This document shows, piece after piece, positions 35,468-44,686 of a DNA stretch of 64,000 nucleotides. This stretch comes from JAEXOD01 sp043805435. Its GTDB lineage: Bacteria > Bacteroidota > Ignavibacteria > Ignavibacteriales > Melioribacteraceae. The notes below the pieces were generated by a model. It was not told the origin of the DNA and searched no databases. It worked only from the letters and a program-made list of their open reading frames with translations. Location: NCBI GenBank assembly GCA_043805435.1, contig JAZDHY010000103.1, positions 31,184 to 95,183 on the forward strand, read 5' to 3'. How positions within the stretch are numbered: the first letter of the stretch is position 1; every line of letters begins with the position of its first letter. The position numbers were made by a program, and so were the translations under genes.

Positions 35468-36807
35468 CAAGCAGCATTGAAGTAATATTAGAAAATTTTC
35501 TATCATATTTTGTAATTTTAATTTTTGTTTTCGTTTCACTTTATGTATATATAAAAGCAAAAAAAAAGGCCTCAAAAGTAATTGAAAAGAAAATTATTAA
35601 AGCAAAAGAAATGGGATTGTATGAACCTGTTTCTTTGCACCCTGTAGTTAATCCCGAAATTTGTATAGGAAGCGGGGCATGTATAAAGGCGTGTCCCGAA
35701 AAAGACATATTGGGCATTGTTAATGGGCAGGCCAAAACGGTAAATGCTTCAAGATGTGTGGGACATGGTGCCTGTTTCCATGCTTGTCCTATGGATGCTA
35801 TTTCCTTATTTATTGGCACCGAAAAAAGAGGTGTTGACCTGCCGCATGTGAATGCAGATTTTAAAACCAATATTAACGGAATATATATTGCAGGAGAATT
35901 AGGAGGTATGGGATTAATAAAAAACGCTGTCGAACAGGGAAGGCAGGCGGTTGAAAATATTTCCAAATCATTAAAACCCTCAGTTAGTGCCGATTACGAT
36001 ATAACAATAATAGGTGCCGGTCCGGCAGGTATTTCAGGAACCCTTGCCGCGGTTAAAAACAATTTAAAATATATTACATTAGAGCAGGATTCTTTAGGCG
36101 GAACTGTTTTTTCGTTTCCACGTGCAAAAATAGTTATGACTTCTCCTATGTTTTTACCCATTTACGGCAAAGTTAAACTTACTTCAACAACTAAAACCGA
36201 GTTGTTAAATTTGTGGAGAGAAGTAATTGTTAAAAACAACATTATTATAAATGAAAACGAAAAAGTGTTAACTGTTCAAAGGCGGGATGAAATATTTGAA
36301 ATAGAAACAGTAAACAGGAAATTTACTTCCAAAAGTGTTTTACTTGCTGTTGGCAGAAGAGGAACACCACGTAAATTAGGAATAAAAGGAGAAGAAAAGG
36401 AAAAGGTTTATTATAGACTGTTAGAGCCGGAAATAATTCATAATCAAAATATTTTAGTTGTCGGGGGAGGCGATTCGGCCATAGAATCGGCTTTATTATT
36501 AGCGGACGAAAACAATAAGGTTACATTATCGTATCGTAGTGCGTCTTTTAGCAGAATTAAACCGGGCAATGCAGAAAGGATAGAAAAAGCCTCTTCAGCA
36601 GGAATAATAAATGTTGTTTATAATTCTTCTCCACTTGAAATTAAAGATAATTCAGTTATATTAAAACTATCAGAAACCAATGAAAATGTAGAAATAGATA
36701 ACAACATTGTTTATGTTTTTGCCGGAGGAGAACTACCAAATGTATTTTTAGAGAAAATAGGGATTTCTGTTACTAAAAAATTTGGAGAAGCGATATTAAA
36801 GCACTAA
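35464..36807 (+). CDS. Membrane-anchored ferredoxin-FAD/NAD(P) oxidoreductase
   Basis: 447 residues. One N-terminal helix (12-30), then a two-cluster ferredoxin domain (60-125) and a thioredoxin-reductase-like flavoprotein (about 150-447) with IIGAGPAGISG for FAD and VVGGGDSAIESALLL for NAD(P). The TrxR dithiol CxxC is absent, so it is not a thioredoxin reductase. In both clusters the second cysteine is replaced: C67-S70-C73-C77 and C98-H101-C104-C108. This CxGSGAC / CxGHGAC pattern recurs in relatives as I recall them. It is a plausible NAD(P)H entry point for the cytochrome chain. Confidence 0.85.
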   Translation: MTSSIEVILENFLSYFVILIFVFVSLYVYIKAKKKASKVIEKKIIKAKEMGLYEPVSLHPVVNPEICIGSGACIKACPEKDILGIVNGQAKTVNASRCVGHGACFHACPMDAISLFIGTEKRGVDLPHVNADFKTNINGIYIAGELGGMGLIKNAVEQGRQAVENISKSLKPSVSADYDITIIGAGPAGISGTLAAVKNNLKYITLEQDSLGGTVFSFPRAKIVMTSPMFLPIYGKVKLTSTTKTELLNLWREVIVKNNIIINENEKVLTVQRRDEIFEIETVNRKFTSKSVLLAVGRRGTPRKLGIKGEEKEKVYYRLLEPEIIHNQNILVVGGGDSAIESALLLADENNKVTLSYRSASFSRIKPGNAERIEKASSAGIINVVYNSSPLEIKDNSVILKLSETNENVEIDNNIVYVFAGGELPNVFLEKIGISVTKKFGEAILKH

Positions 36808-38372
36808 AATTTTATTTATTCATATGGATTTTAATTATCTGTGCACCGGTAAAAGGTCAAATCTCGCCGGGAGAATTAAGTAAAGCACATGCTGCTTTTG
36901 AAGGGCTAAGCAATTGTACTAAATGTCATCAATTGGGCAAAGCGGTAACCGATGATAAGTGTTTAACCTGCCATAAGGAAATACATAGTTTAATTGATAA
37001 AAACAAGGGTTATCATTCTTCAAATGATGTAAAAAGTAAAAAATGCTTTAATTGTCATAACGAACATCACGGACGTAAATTCCAATTAATTAAATTTGAA
37101 GAAGATAAATTTAATCATAAAAAAGCCGGATTTGAACTTTTAGGAAAACACTTCAACCTTAAATGTGCAGAATGCCACACACAAAAATTTAGTAAAAGTA
37201 AAAAAAATAAAACATATTTAGGATTGAATACAAATTGTTTGACATGTCACCAAGATTACCACAAAGGATCTCTTGGCCAAAATTGTTTATCCTGCCACAA
37301 TAATAATACTTTTAAAGAAGTTAACAAATTTGACCATAATAAAGCTCGGTTTCATCTTACCGGTAAACATTTAAATGTTGATTGTGCAAAATGTCATAAA
37401 ATTGAGATTAAAGATGGGAAAGAGACACAAAAATTTAAGGATCTTCAATTTTCAAGCTGTTCAAGCTGTCATGCAGATCAGCATTTAGGAAAATTTGGCA
37501 CAAATTGCGAGAGCTGTCATGTAACCAATTCTTTTAAAGAAATTAAAAACATAGGTAAGTTTGACCATAATAAAACAAATTTTGCATTGTTAGGTAAACA
37601 TTTAGATGTAACTTGTTTAGACTGCCACAAAGGAAGTATATCAAATAAGCCTAAATATGCTAAATGTGCCGATTGTCATTCTGATTATCATGAAGGACAA
37701 TTAATAAAAAATGGCAAACAGCGTGATTGTTCGGAATGCCATATTGTTGAAGGATTTAATAATACGCAATACCCAATTGAAGAGCATAATAAAACCAAAT
37801 TTAAATTGCTTGGAAGTCATTTGGCAATTGCATGTCAAAGCTGTCATTATAAAGAAAACAAATGGCAATTTTTAATAAACGGAGAAAGTTGTGTTAATTG
37901 TCATGAAAATATTCATAAAAACATTATTGGAAAAGAGTTTTTTGAAGAAAATAAATGCCAAAGTTGTCATAATAATAACGCATGGAGTGATATTAATTTT
38001 GACCATAAATCAACGGGATTTGAATTAATTGGAGTGCATTCAAAAACATCCTGCAAAAAGTGCCATTTCAAAACAGGTGCCAACGGCAATACACTTCAAA
38101 TATTTTCCGAACTAAATGGGAATTGTGAAAACTGCCATACCGATAACCATGCCGGCCAATTTGAAGAAGAAGGGAAAACTAATTGTATTAAATGTCATAC
38201 GTTTATTAACTGGACCCCCGAAAAGTTTTTGCACGAAAACACAAAATTTAAACTTGAAGGTGCTCATGCAAAAGTGACATGCGACAAATGCCATAAAATA
38301 ATTGAAATAAATAATAACAAAGTTAAACAATTTAAATTTGATGATATAAAATGCTCAAACTGTCATACATAA
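36795..38372 (+). CDS. Twenty-heme c-type cytochrome (start probably ATT)
   Basis: About 525 residues with 20 CxxCH motifs. The first ATG/GTG/TTG-type start in frame is TTG at 36933, but that would cut off the first CxxCH (CTKCH) and the signal peptide. In frame upstream the sequence reads KALKFYLFIWILIICAPVKGQ, a perfect signal peptide, and ATT at 36795 lies 7 nt after GGAG; no other start exists before the stop at 36774. Repeats of the form FDHNKT.F.L.GKH....C..CH, about 70 residues each with two to three hemes, fill the protein. It is exported to the periplasm and likely shuttles electrons. It overlaps both neighbours. Confidence 0.78.
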   Translation: MKALKFYLFIWILIICAPVKGQISPGELSKAHAAFEGLSNCTKCHQLGKAVTDDKCLTCHKEIHSLIDKNKGYHSSNDVKSKKCFNCHNEHHGRKFQLIKFEEDKFNHKKAGFELLGKHFNLKCAECHTQKFSKSKKNKTYLGLNTNCLTCHQDYHKGSLGQNCLSCHNNNTFKEVNKFDHNKARFHLTGKHLNVDCAKCHKIEIKDGKETQKFKDLQFSSCSSCHADQHLGKFGTNCESCHVTNSFKEIKNIGKFDHNKTNFALLGKHLDVTCLDCHKGSISNKPKYAKCADCHSDYHEGQLIKNGKQRDCSECHIVEGFNNTQYPIEEHNKTKFKLLGSHLAIACQSCHYKENKWQFLINGESCVNCHENIHKNIIGKEFFEENKCQSCHNNNAWSDINFDHKSTGFELIGVHSKTSCKKCHFKTGANGNTLQIFSELNGNCENCHTDNHAGQFEEEGKTNCIKCHTFINWTPEKFLHENTKFKLEGAHAKVTCDKCHKIIEINNNKVKQFKFDDIKCSNCHT

Positions 38373-41300
38373 TATTGTTATGCCTTAGTATATCGGTTAT
38401 GCAGGCTCAATCTCCTCATGGAAAAAACTTTGAGGTAGAATGTTCTAACTGTCATCAGACCGATTCGTGGAAAGTGGATTTAACAAAAACTTCATTTGAT
38501 CATAAGACCACGGGTTTTGCATTAATGGGGCAGCATTCCAATACTAGCTGTTTGAACTGCCATAAAACTTTGGAATTTAATCAAGTTAATAACTTATGTT
38601 ATCAATGCCATAAAGATGTGCACGAAAATACACTTGGAAAAGAATGCCAGAGGTGTCATCAACCGAGTTCGTGGATAGTTGAAAAAATAACAGACATTCA
38701 TCAAAACAGCCGCTTCCCGTTAATTGGTGTACATAGAACTGCGGATTGTAATCAATGTCATGCTTCTGTTTCGGGGTTACGCTTTGATCCTATTGGAATA
38801 GACTGTTACGATTGCCATAAAAAAGAGTACGAAAGAACGGCAAATCCAAATCATATTGCTGCCGGATTTTCTAAAGATTGTAATGAATGTCATAATATAA
38901 ATTCTTCACAATGGAATACTACTTCGGTTGTTCACGATTTTTTCCCTTTAACAGGTGGTCATAATTTAGCCAATTGTTTTGCTTGTCATAAACAAAATGA
39001 TTTTACCGGATTATCAACGGAATGTAACAGTTGTCATCAAAATAATTTTAATAACACAACAAATCCAAGCCATATTGCATTAAATTTTGATGCTGCAAAT
39101 TGTTCTGAATGTCATACTACCAATCCGGGTTGGCAGCCTGTAAATTTTACAATACACAATAGTTATTATCAGTTATTAGGTGCTCATGTAAATGTAACCT
39201 GCAATAACTGCCATAACAATAATTATTCTGCAACATTGCCGCAAACTTGTTTTGGATGTCATGTTAATGATTATAATAATGTTATTGAACCTCCGCATGC
39301 GGCCTCAAATTTTTCGACCGATTGTACAACCTGCCATAATCAAAACACATGGAAACCGAGCAGCTTTAATCATGATGCCACGTATTTCCCTATTTATTCT
39401 GGTAAACATAAATCGGAATGGACAAAGTGTTCCGATTGCCATACTAATACAAGCAATTACCAGGTGTTTGAATGTATTAATTGTCACGAACACAACAAAA
39501 TTGATACAGATGAAAAACATGGTAGTGTAAGCGGATATAATTATCAATCAAATGCATGTTACGCTTGTCATCCAACCGGAAGTGAAGAGAATGCATTTAA
39601 TCATTCGACAAGTAATTTCCCATTAACGGGTGCTCATCTTAATACAGAGTGCATTGCTTGCCATTCTAGTGGTTATCAAGGTACAAGTTCTGTTTGTGTA
39701 GATTGCCATCTTGCAAATTATAATTCTACATCAAATCCAAATCATCAGTCTTTAAATTTTGGAACTGAGTGCCAAAGTTGTCATAATACGGAAGTTGGCT
39801 GGAAAGTTACGCAGTTTACAATTCATAATAATTTTTATCCTTTACTTGGCCGTCATGACGTAATTAAAGACCAATGTGCTGCCTGCCATAATGGTAATTA
39901 TAATAACACTCCTAATACTTGTTATGGCTGTCATTCTGCTAATTACGCAAACACTACTAACCCTGCCCATCAAGCAGTTGGTTTTTCTACAGATTGTCAG
40001 GTCTGTCATACACAAACTAACTGGGCACCGTCAACTTTTAATCACGATGTGCAATACTTCCCTATTTATAGTAATAAACATGCCGGCGCGTGGACTACGT
40101 GCTCGGAGTGCCATACAACACCAAACAATTTAACACAGTTTTCATGTATTGATTGTCATGAGCATAACCGAACAGAAACGAATTTAAAACATACATCTAT
40201 TTCGGGATATATTTATTCAAGTAATGAGTGTTTTGCTTGTCATCCAAGCGGTGATGTATTAGGGGCTTTTAATCATGCAAATTCAAACTTCCAATTGTTA
40301 GGTGTTCATTCAACAACCGAATGTGCTTCTTGTCATATATCCGGTTATGCCGGAACTAATTCCTCCTGTGTTGGTTGTCACCAGGCGGATTATAACGGTT
40401 CTGTAAATCCAAATCATATCAGCTTAAGCATTTCAACAGATTGCGGAACATGTCATACCCCGCAGCCGGATTGGACGCCTGCTTCATTCCCAATACATAA
40501 TAATTTTTACCAATTGTTGGGTGCTCATACTACCGGTTCTGTTTCTTGCGATAAATGCCATAATGGTAATTACAATACTACTCCAAATACTTGTGTTGGC
40601 TGTCATCAAACGGATTATAACAATACAACTAATCCTTCACATTCGGCTTCAAATTTCCCGACAGATTGTGTAACCTGTCACACTCAAAATGCTTGGACTC
40701 CTGCAACTTTTGACCACGATGGGCCATATTTCCCTATTTATAGCGGCAAACATAATAATCAATGGACAAATTGTGCGGATTGTCATGTTAACACAAGCAA
40801 TTATAAAATTTTTGAATGTATTAATTGTCACGAACATAATAAAATCGATACGGATTTAGAACATACATCAGTTTCAGGTTATATTTATTCAAGTAATGAA
40901 TGTTTGGCTTGTCACCCTAATGGTTCGGCCGAAGGTGCTTTTAATCATGCAACTTCAAATTTTCAATTGTTAGGTGTTCATTCAACAACGGAATGTGCTT
41001 CATGTCATATATCCGGTTATGCCGGAACCAATTCGGCATGTGTGAGCTGTCATCAGGCAGATTATAACAACTCTGCAAACCCAAATCATAGCAGCTTAAG
41101 TATTTCTACAGATTGCGGAACATGTCATACTCCGCAGCCGGATTGGAGACCTGCTTCATTTCCAACCCATAATAATTATTATCAATTATTGGGTGCTCAT
41201 GCGGCCGGTTCAGTTTCTTGTATTCAATGCCATAATGGTAATTACAATACTACTCCAAATACTTGTGTCGGCTGTCATCAAACTGATTATAATAATACTA

Positions 41301-41647
41301 CTAATCCTTCGCATTCTACATCAAATTTCCCGACTGATTGTGTAACATGTCACACTCAAAGTGCATGGACTCCGGCTACGTTTGATCATGATGGGCCATA
41401 TTTCCCTATTTATAGCGGTAAACATAGAAACAAATGGACAAAATGCAGTGACTGCCATGTAAATGTAAACAATTATGCCGTGTTTGAGTGTATTAATTGT
41501 CACGAACATAATCAAACAAGTACAAACCGAGATCATAACGGTATAGCAAATTACAGCTATAATAGTGCTGCATGCTACAGCTGTCATCCCCGGGGTAGCG
41601 AAGATAAAAGTATTATTGAACATATTAAACCGCTTGAGACAAGATGA
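38351..41647 (+). CDS. 43-heme c-type cytochrome built of nine-heme modules
   Basis: 1098 residues; a signal peptide (about 1-20, ending VMQAQ) and 43 CxxCH motifs, one per about 25 residues. Hemes 1-6 form an N-terminal part; hemes 7-15, 16-24, 25-33 and 34-42 are four repeats of nine, and heme 43 ends the protein. Each module starts with (CYACHPTG / CFACHPSG / CLACHPNG in modules 2-4) and has spacing motifs such as FDHDGPYFPIYSGKH with extra histidines for distal ligands. No T9SS tail or lipobox is visible. It overlaps the 20-heme gene by 22 bp and the barrel gene by 4 bp, consistent with a trans-envelope conduit. Confidence 0.93.
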   Translation: MLKLSYIILLCLSISVMQAQSPHGKNFEVECSNCHQTDSWKVDLTKTSFDHKTTGFALMGQHSNTSCLNCHKTLEFNQVNNLCYQCHKDVHENTLGKECQRCHQPSSWIVEKITDIHQNSRFPLIGVHRTADCNQCHASVSGLRFDPIGIDCYDCHKKEYERTANPNHIAAGFSKDCNECHNINSSQWNTTSVVHDFFPLTGGHNLANCFACHKQNDFTGLSTECNSCHQNNFNNTTNPSHIALNFDAANCSECHTTNPGWQPVNFTIHNSYYQLLGAHVNVTCNNCHNNNYSATLPQTCFGCHVNDYNNVIEPPHAASNFSTDCTTCHNQNTWKPSSFNHDATYFPIYSGKHKSEWTKCSDCHTNTSNYQVFECINCHEHNKIDTDEKHGSVSGYNYQSNACYACHPTGSEENAFNHSTSNFPLTGAHLNTECIACHSSGYQGTSSVCVDCHLANYNSTSNPNHQSLNFGTECQSCHNTEVGWKVTQFTIHNNFYPLLGRHDVIKDQCAACHNGNYNNTPNTCYGCHSANYANTTNPAHQAVGFSTDCQVCHTQTNWAPSTFNHDVQYFPIYSNKHAGAWTTCSECHTTPNNLTQFSCIDCHEHNRTETNLKHTSISGYIYSSNECFACHPSGDVLGAFNHANSNFQLLGVHSTTECASCHISGYAGTNSSCVGCHQADYNGSVNPNHISLSISTDCGTCHTPQPDWTPASFPIHNNFYQLLGAHTTGSVSCDKCHNGNYNTTPNTCVGCHQTDYNNTTNPSHSASNFPTDCVTCHTQNAWTPATFDHDGPYFPIYSGKHNNQWTNCADCHVNTSNYKIFECINCHEHNKIDTDLEHTSVSGYIYSSNECLACHPNGSAEGAFNHATSNFQLLGVHSTTECASCHISGYAGTNSACVSCHQADYNNSANPNHSSLSISTDCGTCHTPQPDWRPASFPTHNNYYQLLGAHAAGSVSCIQCHNGNYNTTPNTCVGCHQTDYNNTTNPSHSTSNFPTDCVTCHTQSAWTPATFDHDGPYFPIYSGKHRNKWTKCSDCHVNVNNYAVFECINCHEHNQTSTNRDHNGIANYSYNSAACYSCHPRGSEDKSIIEHIKPLETR
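38879..41572 (+). repeat. Four tandem nine-heme coding modules
   Basis: Module starts (first Cys codon) are at 38879, 39557, 40229 and 40901, with heme 43 at 41573. The last three modules are each exactly 672 bp (224 codons); the first is 678 bp. Modules 3 and 4 share long identical stretches, suggesting recent duplication by unequal crossing-over; module 1 is the most diverged. Confidence 0.9.
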
Positions 41648-43254
41648 AAACCAGACAGATTGTTTTTTATTTGTTATTTTTTACTTTTAATATATTTGGC
41701 CAAATACAAAATAAAATTGAGCTCGTCGGGGAAATATCTTTTATCTCATCGCAATATTATTATGTGGCATTTGATAATACGGCAGGTATTCAAAAAGGAG
41801 ATACATTATATTCAAAACAAGGAAAAATATCTGTGCCAAGTTTAGTTGTGGAGCATCTATCCGGAAGGTCGTGTGCGGGAAAGTTAATTAATGGTGAAAA
41901 ACTATTGACTGATGATAAAATTACAGCTTATGTACCAATTATTCAAAAAACTTTATCCGAAAAGACTATACCTATAAAAGAAACTAACGAAAAAATAACT
42001 GACGTGGTTACTGAAAAAAGAAAAAATGAAGAAAAAATATTTAACACTCAAAACTTTAGAGGAAAAATAGGCATAACGTCTTACTCAGGTTTTGACAATT
42101 TTAGCCGACAAAAGTTTTCGCAGAGATGGCGTTATCAGATTAGTGCTGATGGGAATAATATTTTTAACACCGGATTAGGTCTGGAAAGTTATATCTTGTT
42201 TTCTTATAGAAACAAAGACTGGGGAGTAGTAAAATCCAACTTAGGTACAGCTATAAAAATATACGATTTAAATATTAGATATGATTTAAATGATAATAAT
42301 GCTTTGTGGCTGGGAAGAAAAATAAACAATAAAATTAGTAATATTGGTACAATGGATGGTTTGCAATACGAAAGTACGTTTAATAAATATTTTGTTGGTG
42401 CCGTAATAGGTTCACGGCCAAATTTGTACGATTTTGGATATAATTTTAAAATGTTTCAGTTTGGAGTATATGCAGGACGACAAGACACAATAAATACCGG
42501 TGTTATTACAAATACAGTTTCGTTTATTAACCAAACAAATAATTTCAAAACAGATAGACGATTTGTTTACATTCAGCATACAAATAATGTAATAGAAAAT
42601 GTTAATTTATTTTTATCCTCCGAATTGGATTTGTACAGAAGAAAAAATCAGAAAGAAGAGAATAAAATATTTTTAACCAGTTTTTATACATCAATAAATT
42701 TTTCTCCATCCGCATGGTTTTCTGTTAATACTTCTTACGATGCTAGAAAAAATGTTGTTTATTACGAAACTTTCAAATCTTATGCGGATAGCCTTCTTGA
42801 AAGTGAAACACGGCAAGGAGTTAGAATAAGAACTAATTTTAAGTTAAATAACCAGTTGTTTATTAGTTTTAATTATGGTTACCGCTTCAAAAACGGAGAT
42901 AATAAAACCAACACTAATTATGGCGGAAATTTAAATTATAACAAATTACCTTTAATTAACGGGAGCAGTAGTTTTAGCTATAATAGAATTTTAAGCAGTT
43001 ACTTAGATGGAAATACTTATAGTTTATATATTTATAAAGATTTAGTTTCAGGGCTAATAAGCACCGGGTTTGGCTATAGAAGGGTTGAATATAAATTCCT
43101 TAATAATAATGCAAAATTAGCACAAAATATAGCTTCAATGGATTTATCATTATTTTTAATGAAAAAGCTTTATCTTTCATGTAATTATGAAGGGGTATTT
43201 GAAAAACAAAGAACTTATAGCAGCATATATTTAAATTTAAGTCAAAAGTTTTAA
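41644..43254 (+). CDS. Outer-membrane beta-barrel of the cytochrome operon
   Basis: 536 residues. A signal peptide (about 1-19, ending IFGQ) is followed by a small beta-rich N-terminal domain (20-115), a Lys/Glu-rich linker (about 115-145) and a barrel of alternating hydrophobic strands to the end, closing with Phe (SQKF), as expected for BAM substrates. Overlap with the 43-heme gene (ATGA) suggests that it carries that cytochrome through the outer membrane, in the way of MtrB-type porin-cytochrome conduits. No sequence similarity to MtrB is claimed. It ends 4 bp into the convergent antiporter gene. Confidence 0.75.
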   Translation: MKTRQIVFYLLFFTFNIFGQIQNKIELVGEISFISSQYYYVAFDNTAGIQKGDTLYSKQGKISVPSLVVEHLSGRSCAGKLINGEKLLTDDKITAYVPIIQKTLSEKTIPIKETNEKITDVVTEKRKNEEKIFNTQNFRGKIGITSYSGFDNFSRQKFSQRWRYQISADGNNIFNTGLGLESYILFSYRNKDWGVVKSNLGTAIKIYDLNIRYDLNDNNALWLGRKINNKISNIGTMDGLQYESTFNKYFVGAVIGSRPNLYDFGYNFKMFQFGVYAGRQDTINTGVITNTVSFINQTNNFKTDRRFVYIQHTNNVIENVNLFLSSELDLYRRKNQKEENKIFLTSFYTSINFSPSAWFSVNTSYDARKNVVYYETFKSYADSLLESETRQGVRIRTNFKLNNQLFISFNYGYRFKNGDNKTNTNYGGNLNYNKLPLINGSSSFSYNRILSSYLDGNTYSLYIYKDLVSGLISTGFGYRRVEYKFLNNNAKLAQNIASMDLSLFLMKKLYLSCNYEGVFEKQRTYSSIYLNLSQKF

Positions 43255-44189
43255 AACCGTATTAAATAAACTAGATAACCGATATACCCTGCTACAAGTA
43301 TACTTCCTTCAATTCTTGTCAATTTAAATCCGGTCCACAATAATGGCAGCAAAAGTAAAGTAAAGGCATTCATAACGGCAAAATCAACAATATCTATTTG
43401 GGGTGAAGAAATCGGTTTTATTATTGATGCTGTACCAAGAATTCCAAGGAGGTTAAAGATATTACTGCCAATTATATTCCCAACGGCTATGTCCGATTCT
43501 TTTTTAAAGGACGCTATTACTGAAGTAAATAATTCAGGCAATGAAGTACCTAAAGCAACAATGGTTAATCCAATTAAAGCTTCGCTAACATTATATAATT
43601 TAGCAGCAGCTACTGCCCCTTCTACAAAAAAATTGCTTCCAAAAGAAAGAAGTATCAATCCGCCAATAATAAAGACTGTTGAAAGCACGGTATTTTGTTT
43701 TTTTACTGGTTTTTCAATTTCTTTGGAAAGTTTTTCGTTATTATATCTTTTGGAAAGATAATAACTAAAATAGGTATATATAAAAATTCCGGCAAAAAAT
43801 AAAACACCTTCAAGTCTTGAAACATAACCGTCAAGCAAAAATAATGAACAAATAAAAGTCACACCAATTAAAATAGGCAATTCTTTTTTTACAATTTGTA
43901 AGCTTATAGATAGTGGATAAATTAATGCAGAAAGCCCTAAAATAAAGCCAATATTAACACTGTTAGAGCCAATTATGTTTCCCATTGCAACAGAACCATG
44001 TCCGGCTAAAGCGGCTTGAATGCTGACTAATAGTTCCGGTGAAGAAGTTCCAAAAGAAACAATAGTAAGACCAATAACAAGAGGACTTATACCCATTTTT
44101 TTTGCCAAAGCAACACTGCCCTTTACCAAACCATTACCGCCTAAAATAAGCAAAATAAGGCCAAAGGCCAAATTAAAAACAATTAACAT
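43251..44189 (-). CDS. yrbG: Calcium/sodium antiporter, CaCA family (YrbG)
   Basis: 312 residues with about ten helices in two inverted halves. Each half carries the alpha-repeat: GTSSPELLVSIQAALAGHGS and GSNSVNIGFILG in the first, GTSLPELFTSVIASFKKESD and GSNIFNLLGILG in the second, with the Glu and Asn/Ser residues that bind Ca and Na. It exchanges cations across the inner membrane. It is convergent with the barrel gene and not part of that operon. Confidence 0.93.
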   Translation of the reverse strand: MLIVFNLAFGLILLILGGNGLVKGSVALAKKMGISPLVIGLTIVSFGTSSPELLVSIQAALAGHGSVAMGNIIGSNSVNIGFILGLSALIYPLSISLQIVKKELPILIGVTFICSLFLLDGYVSRLEGVLFFAGIFIYTYFSYYLSKRYNNEKLSKEIEKPVKKQNTVLSTVFIIGGLILLSFGSNFFVEGAVAAAKLYNVSEALIGLTIVALGTSLPELFTSVIASFKKESDIAVGNIIGSNIFNLLGILGTASIIKPISSPQIDIVDFAVMNAFTLLLLPLLWTGFKLTRIEGSILVAGYIGYLVYLIRF

Positions 44190-44297
44190 AATAATCCGTT
44201 TAATTTTATGTAAAAATTACTTAAATTAATTAACAAATTTTCGATAATATAATACAAAACTATTTATTTAACAAAACAACAGCAAATATAGTTTAAA

Positions 44298-44567
44298 ATG
44301 ACAAATGAACAAAAAGCAAAATGGTTTGATAGTGCTTTGCGATTTGGATTGCAAGATAAAATCCATTTAATAATGAAATCGCGAGTTGGCGGTAATGCCG
44401 TTTGGTCCATAATTGATACCGCCAATAACAAAGTGCTAAATTCAAATTTAGAGTGGGAAGATGAACCTCCAATTGAAAAAAGAGACGAATCGTTTTTAAC
44501 TCGTTCTCGTTTTCCTTTCGAAACGGCAGTAGAGTTATTTAAACAATTTAAAATGTTTGCCGAATAA
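44298..44567 (+). CDS. Small protein of unknown function
   Basis: 89 residues, ATG at 44298, soluble and acidic at the C-terminal half. It reads WFDSALRFGLQDKIHLIMKS, then WSIIDTANNKVLNSNLEWED, and a terminal helix FPFETAVELFKQFKMF. No family was recognised. The base composition resembles its neighbours, and it does not overlap any gene. Confidence 0.6.
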   Translation: MTNEQKAKWFDSALRFGLQDKIHLIMKSRVGGNAVWSIIDTANNKVLNSNLEWEDEPPIEKRDESFLTRSRFPFETAVELFKQFKMFAE

Positions 44568-44686
44568 GATATTTTGTTTGGTGATAGGGTAAAAATTTAG
44601 TACTGGTAATAATCACATTATATTTATAAACTTGAAACTTTAATAAATTGTTAATGTATTAATGATTAAATAATTTTGGAAAAAAT

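Noticed and set aside
35541..35966. Minus-strand open frame of 141 codons
   Set aside because: Antisense to the ferredoxin part of the oxidoreductase; no supporting signals.
36933..38372. TTG start of the 20-heme cytochrome
   Set aside because: It would remove the first heme site and the signal peptide, without which heme attachment would not occur.
39252..41623. Several open frames on both strands inside the 43-heme gene
   Set aside because: Shadows of repeated CxxCH codons; the sense frame is long, has a signal peptide and fits the operon.
38351..41647. Regular short DNA repeats resembling a CRISPR array
   Set aside because: They are CxxCH codons and nine-heme modules in one long frame; spacers are protein-coding and repeats are not identical.
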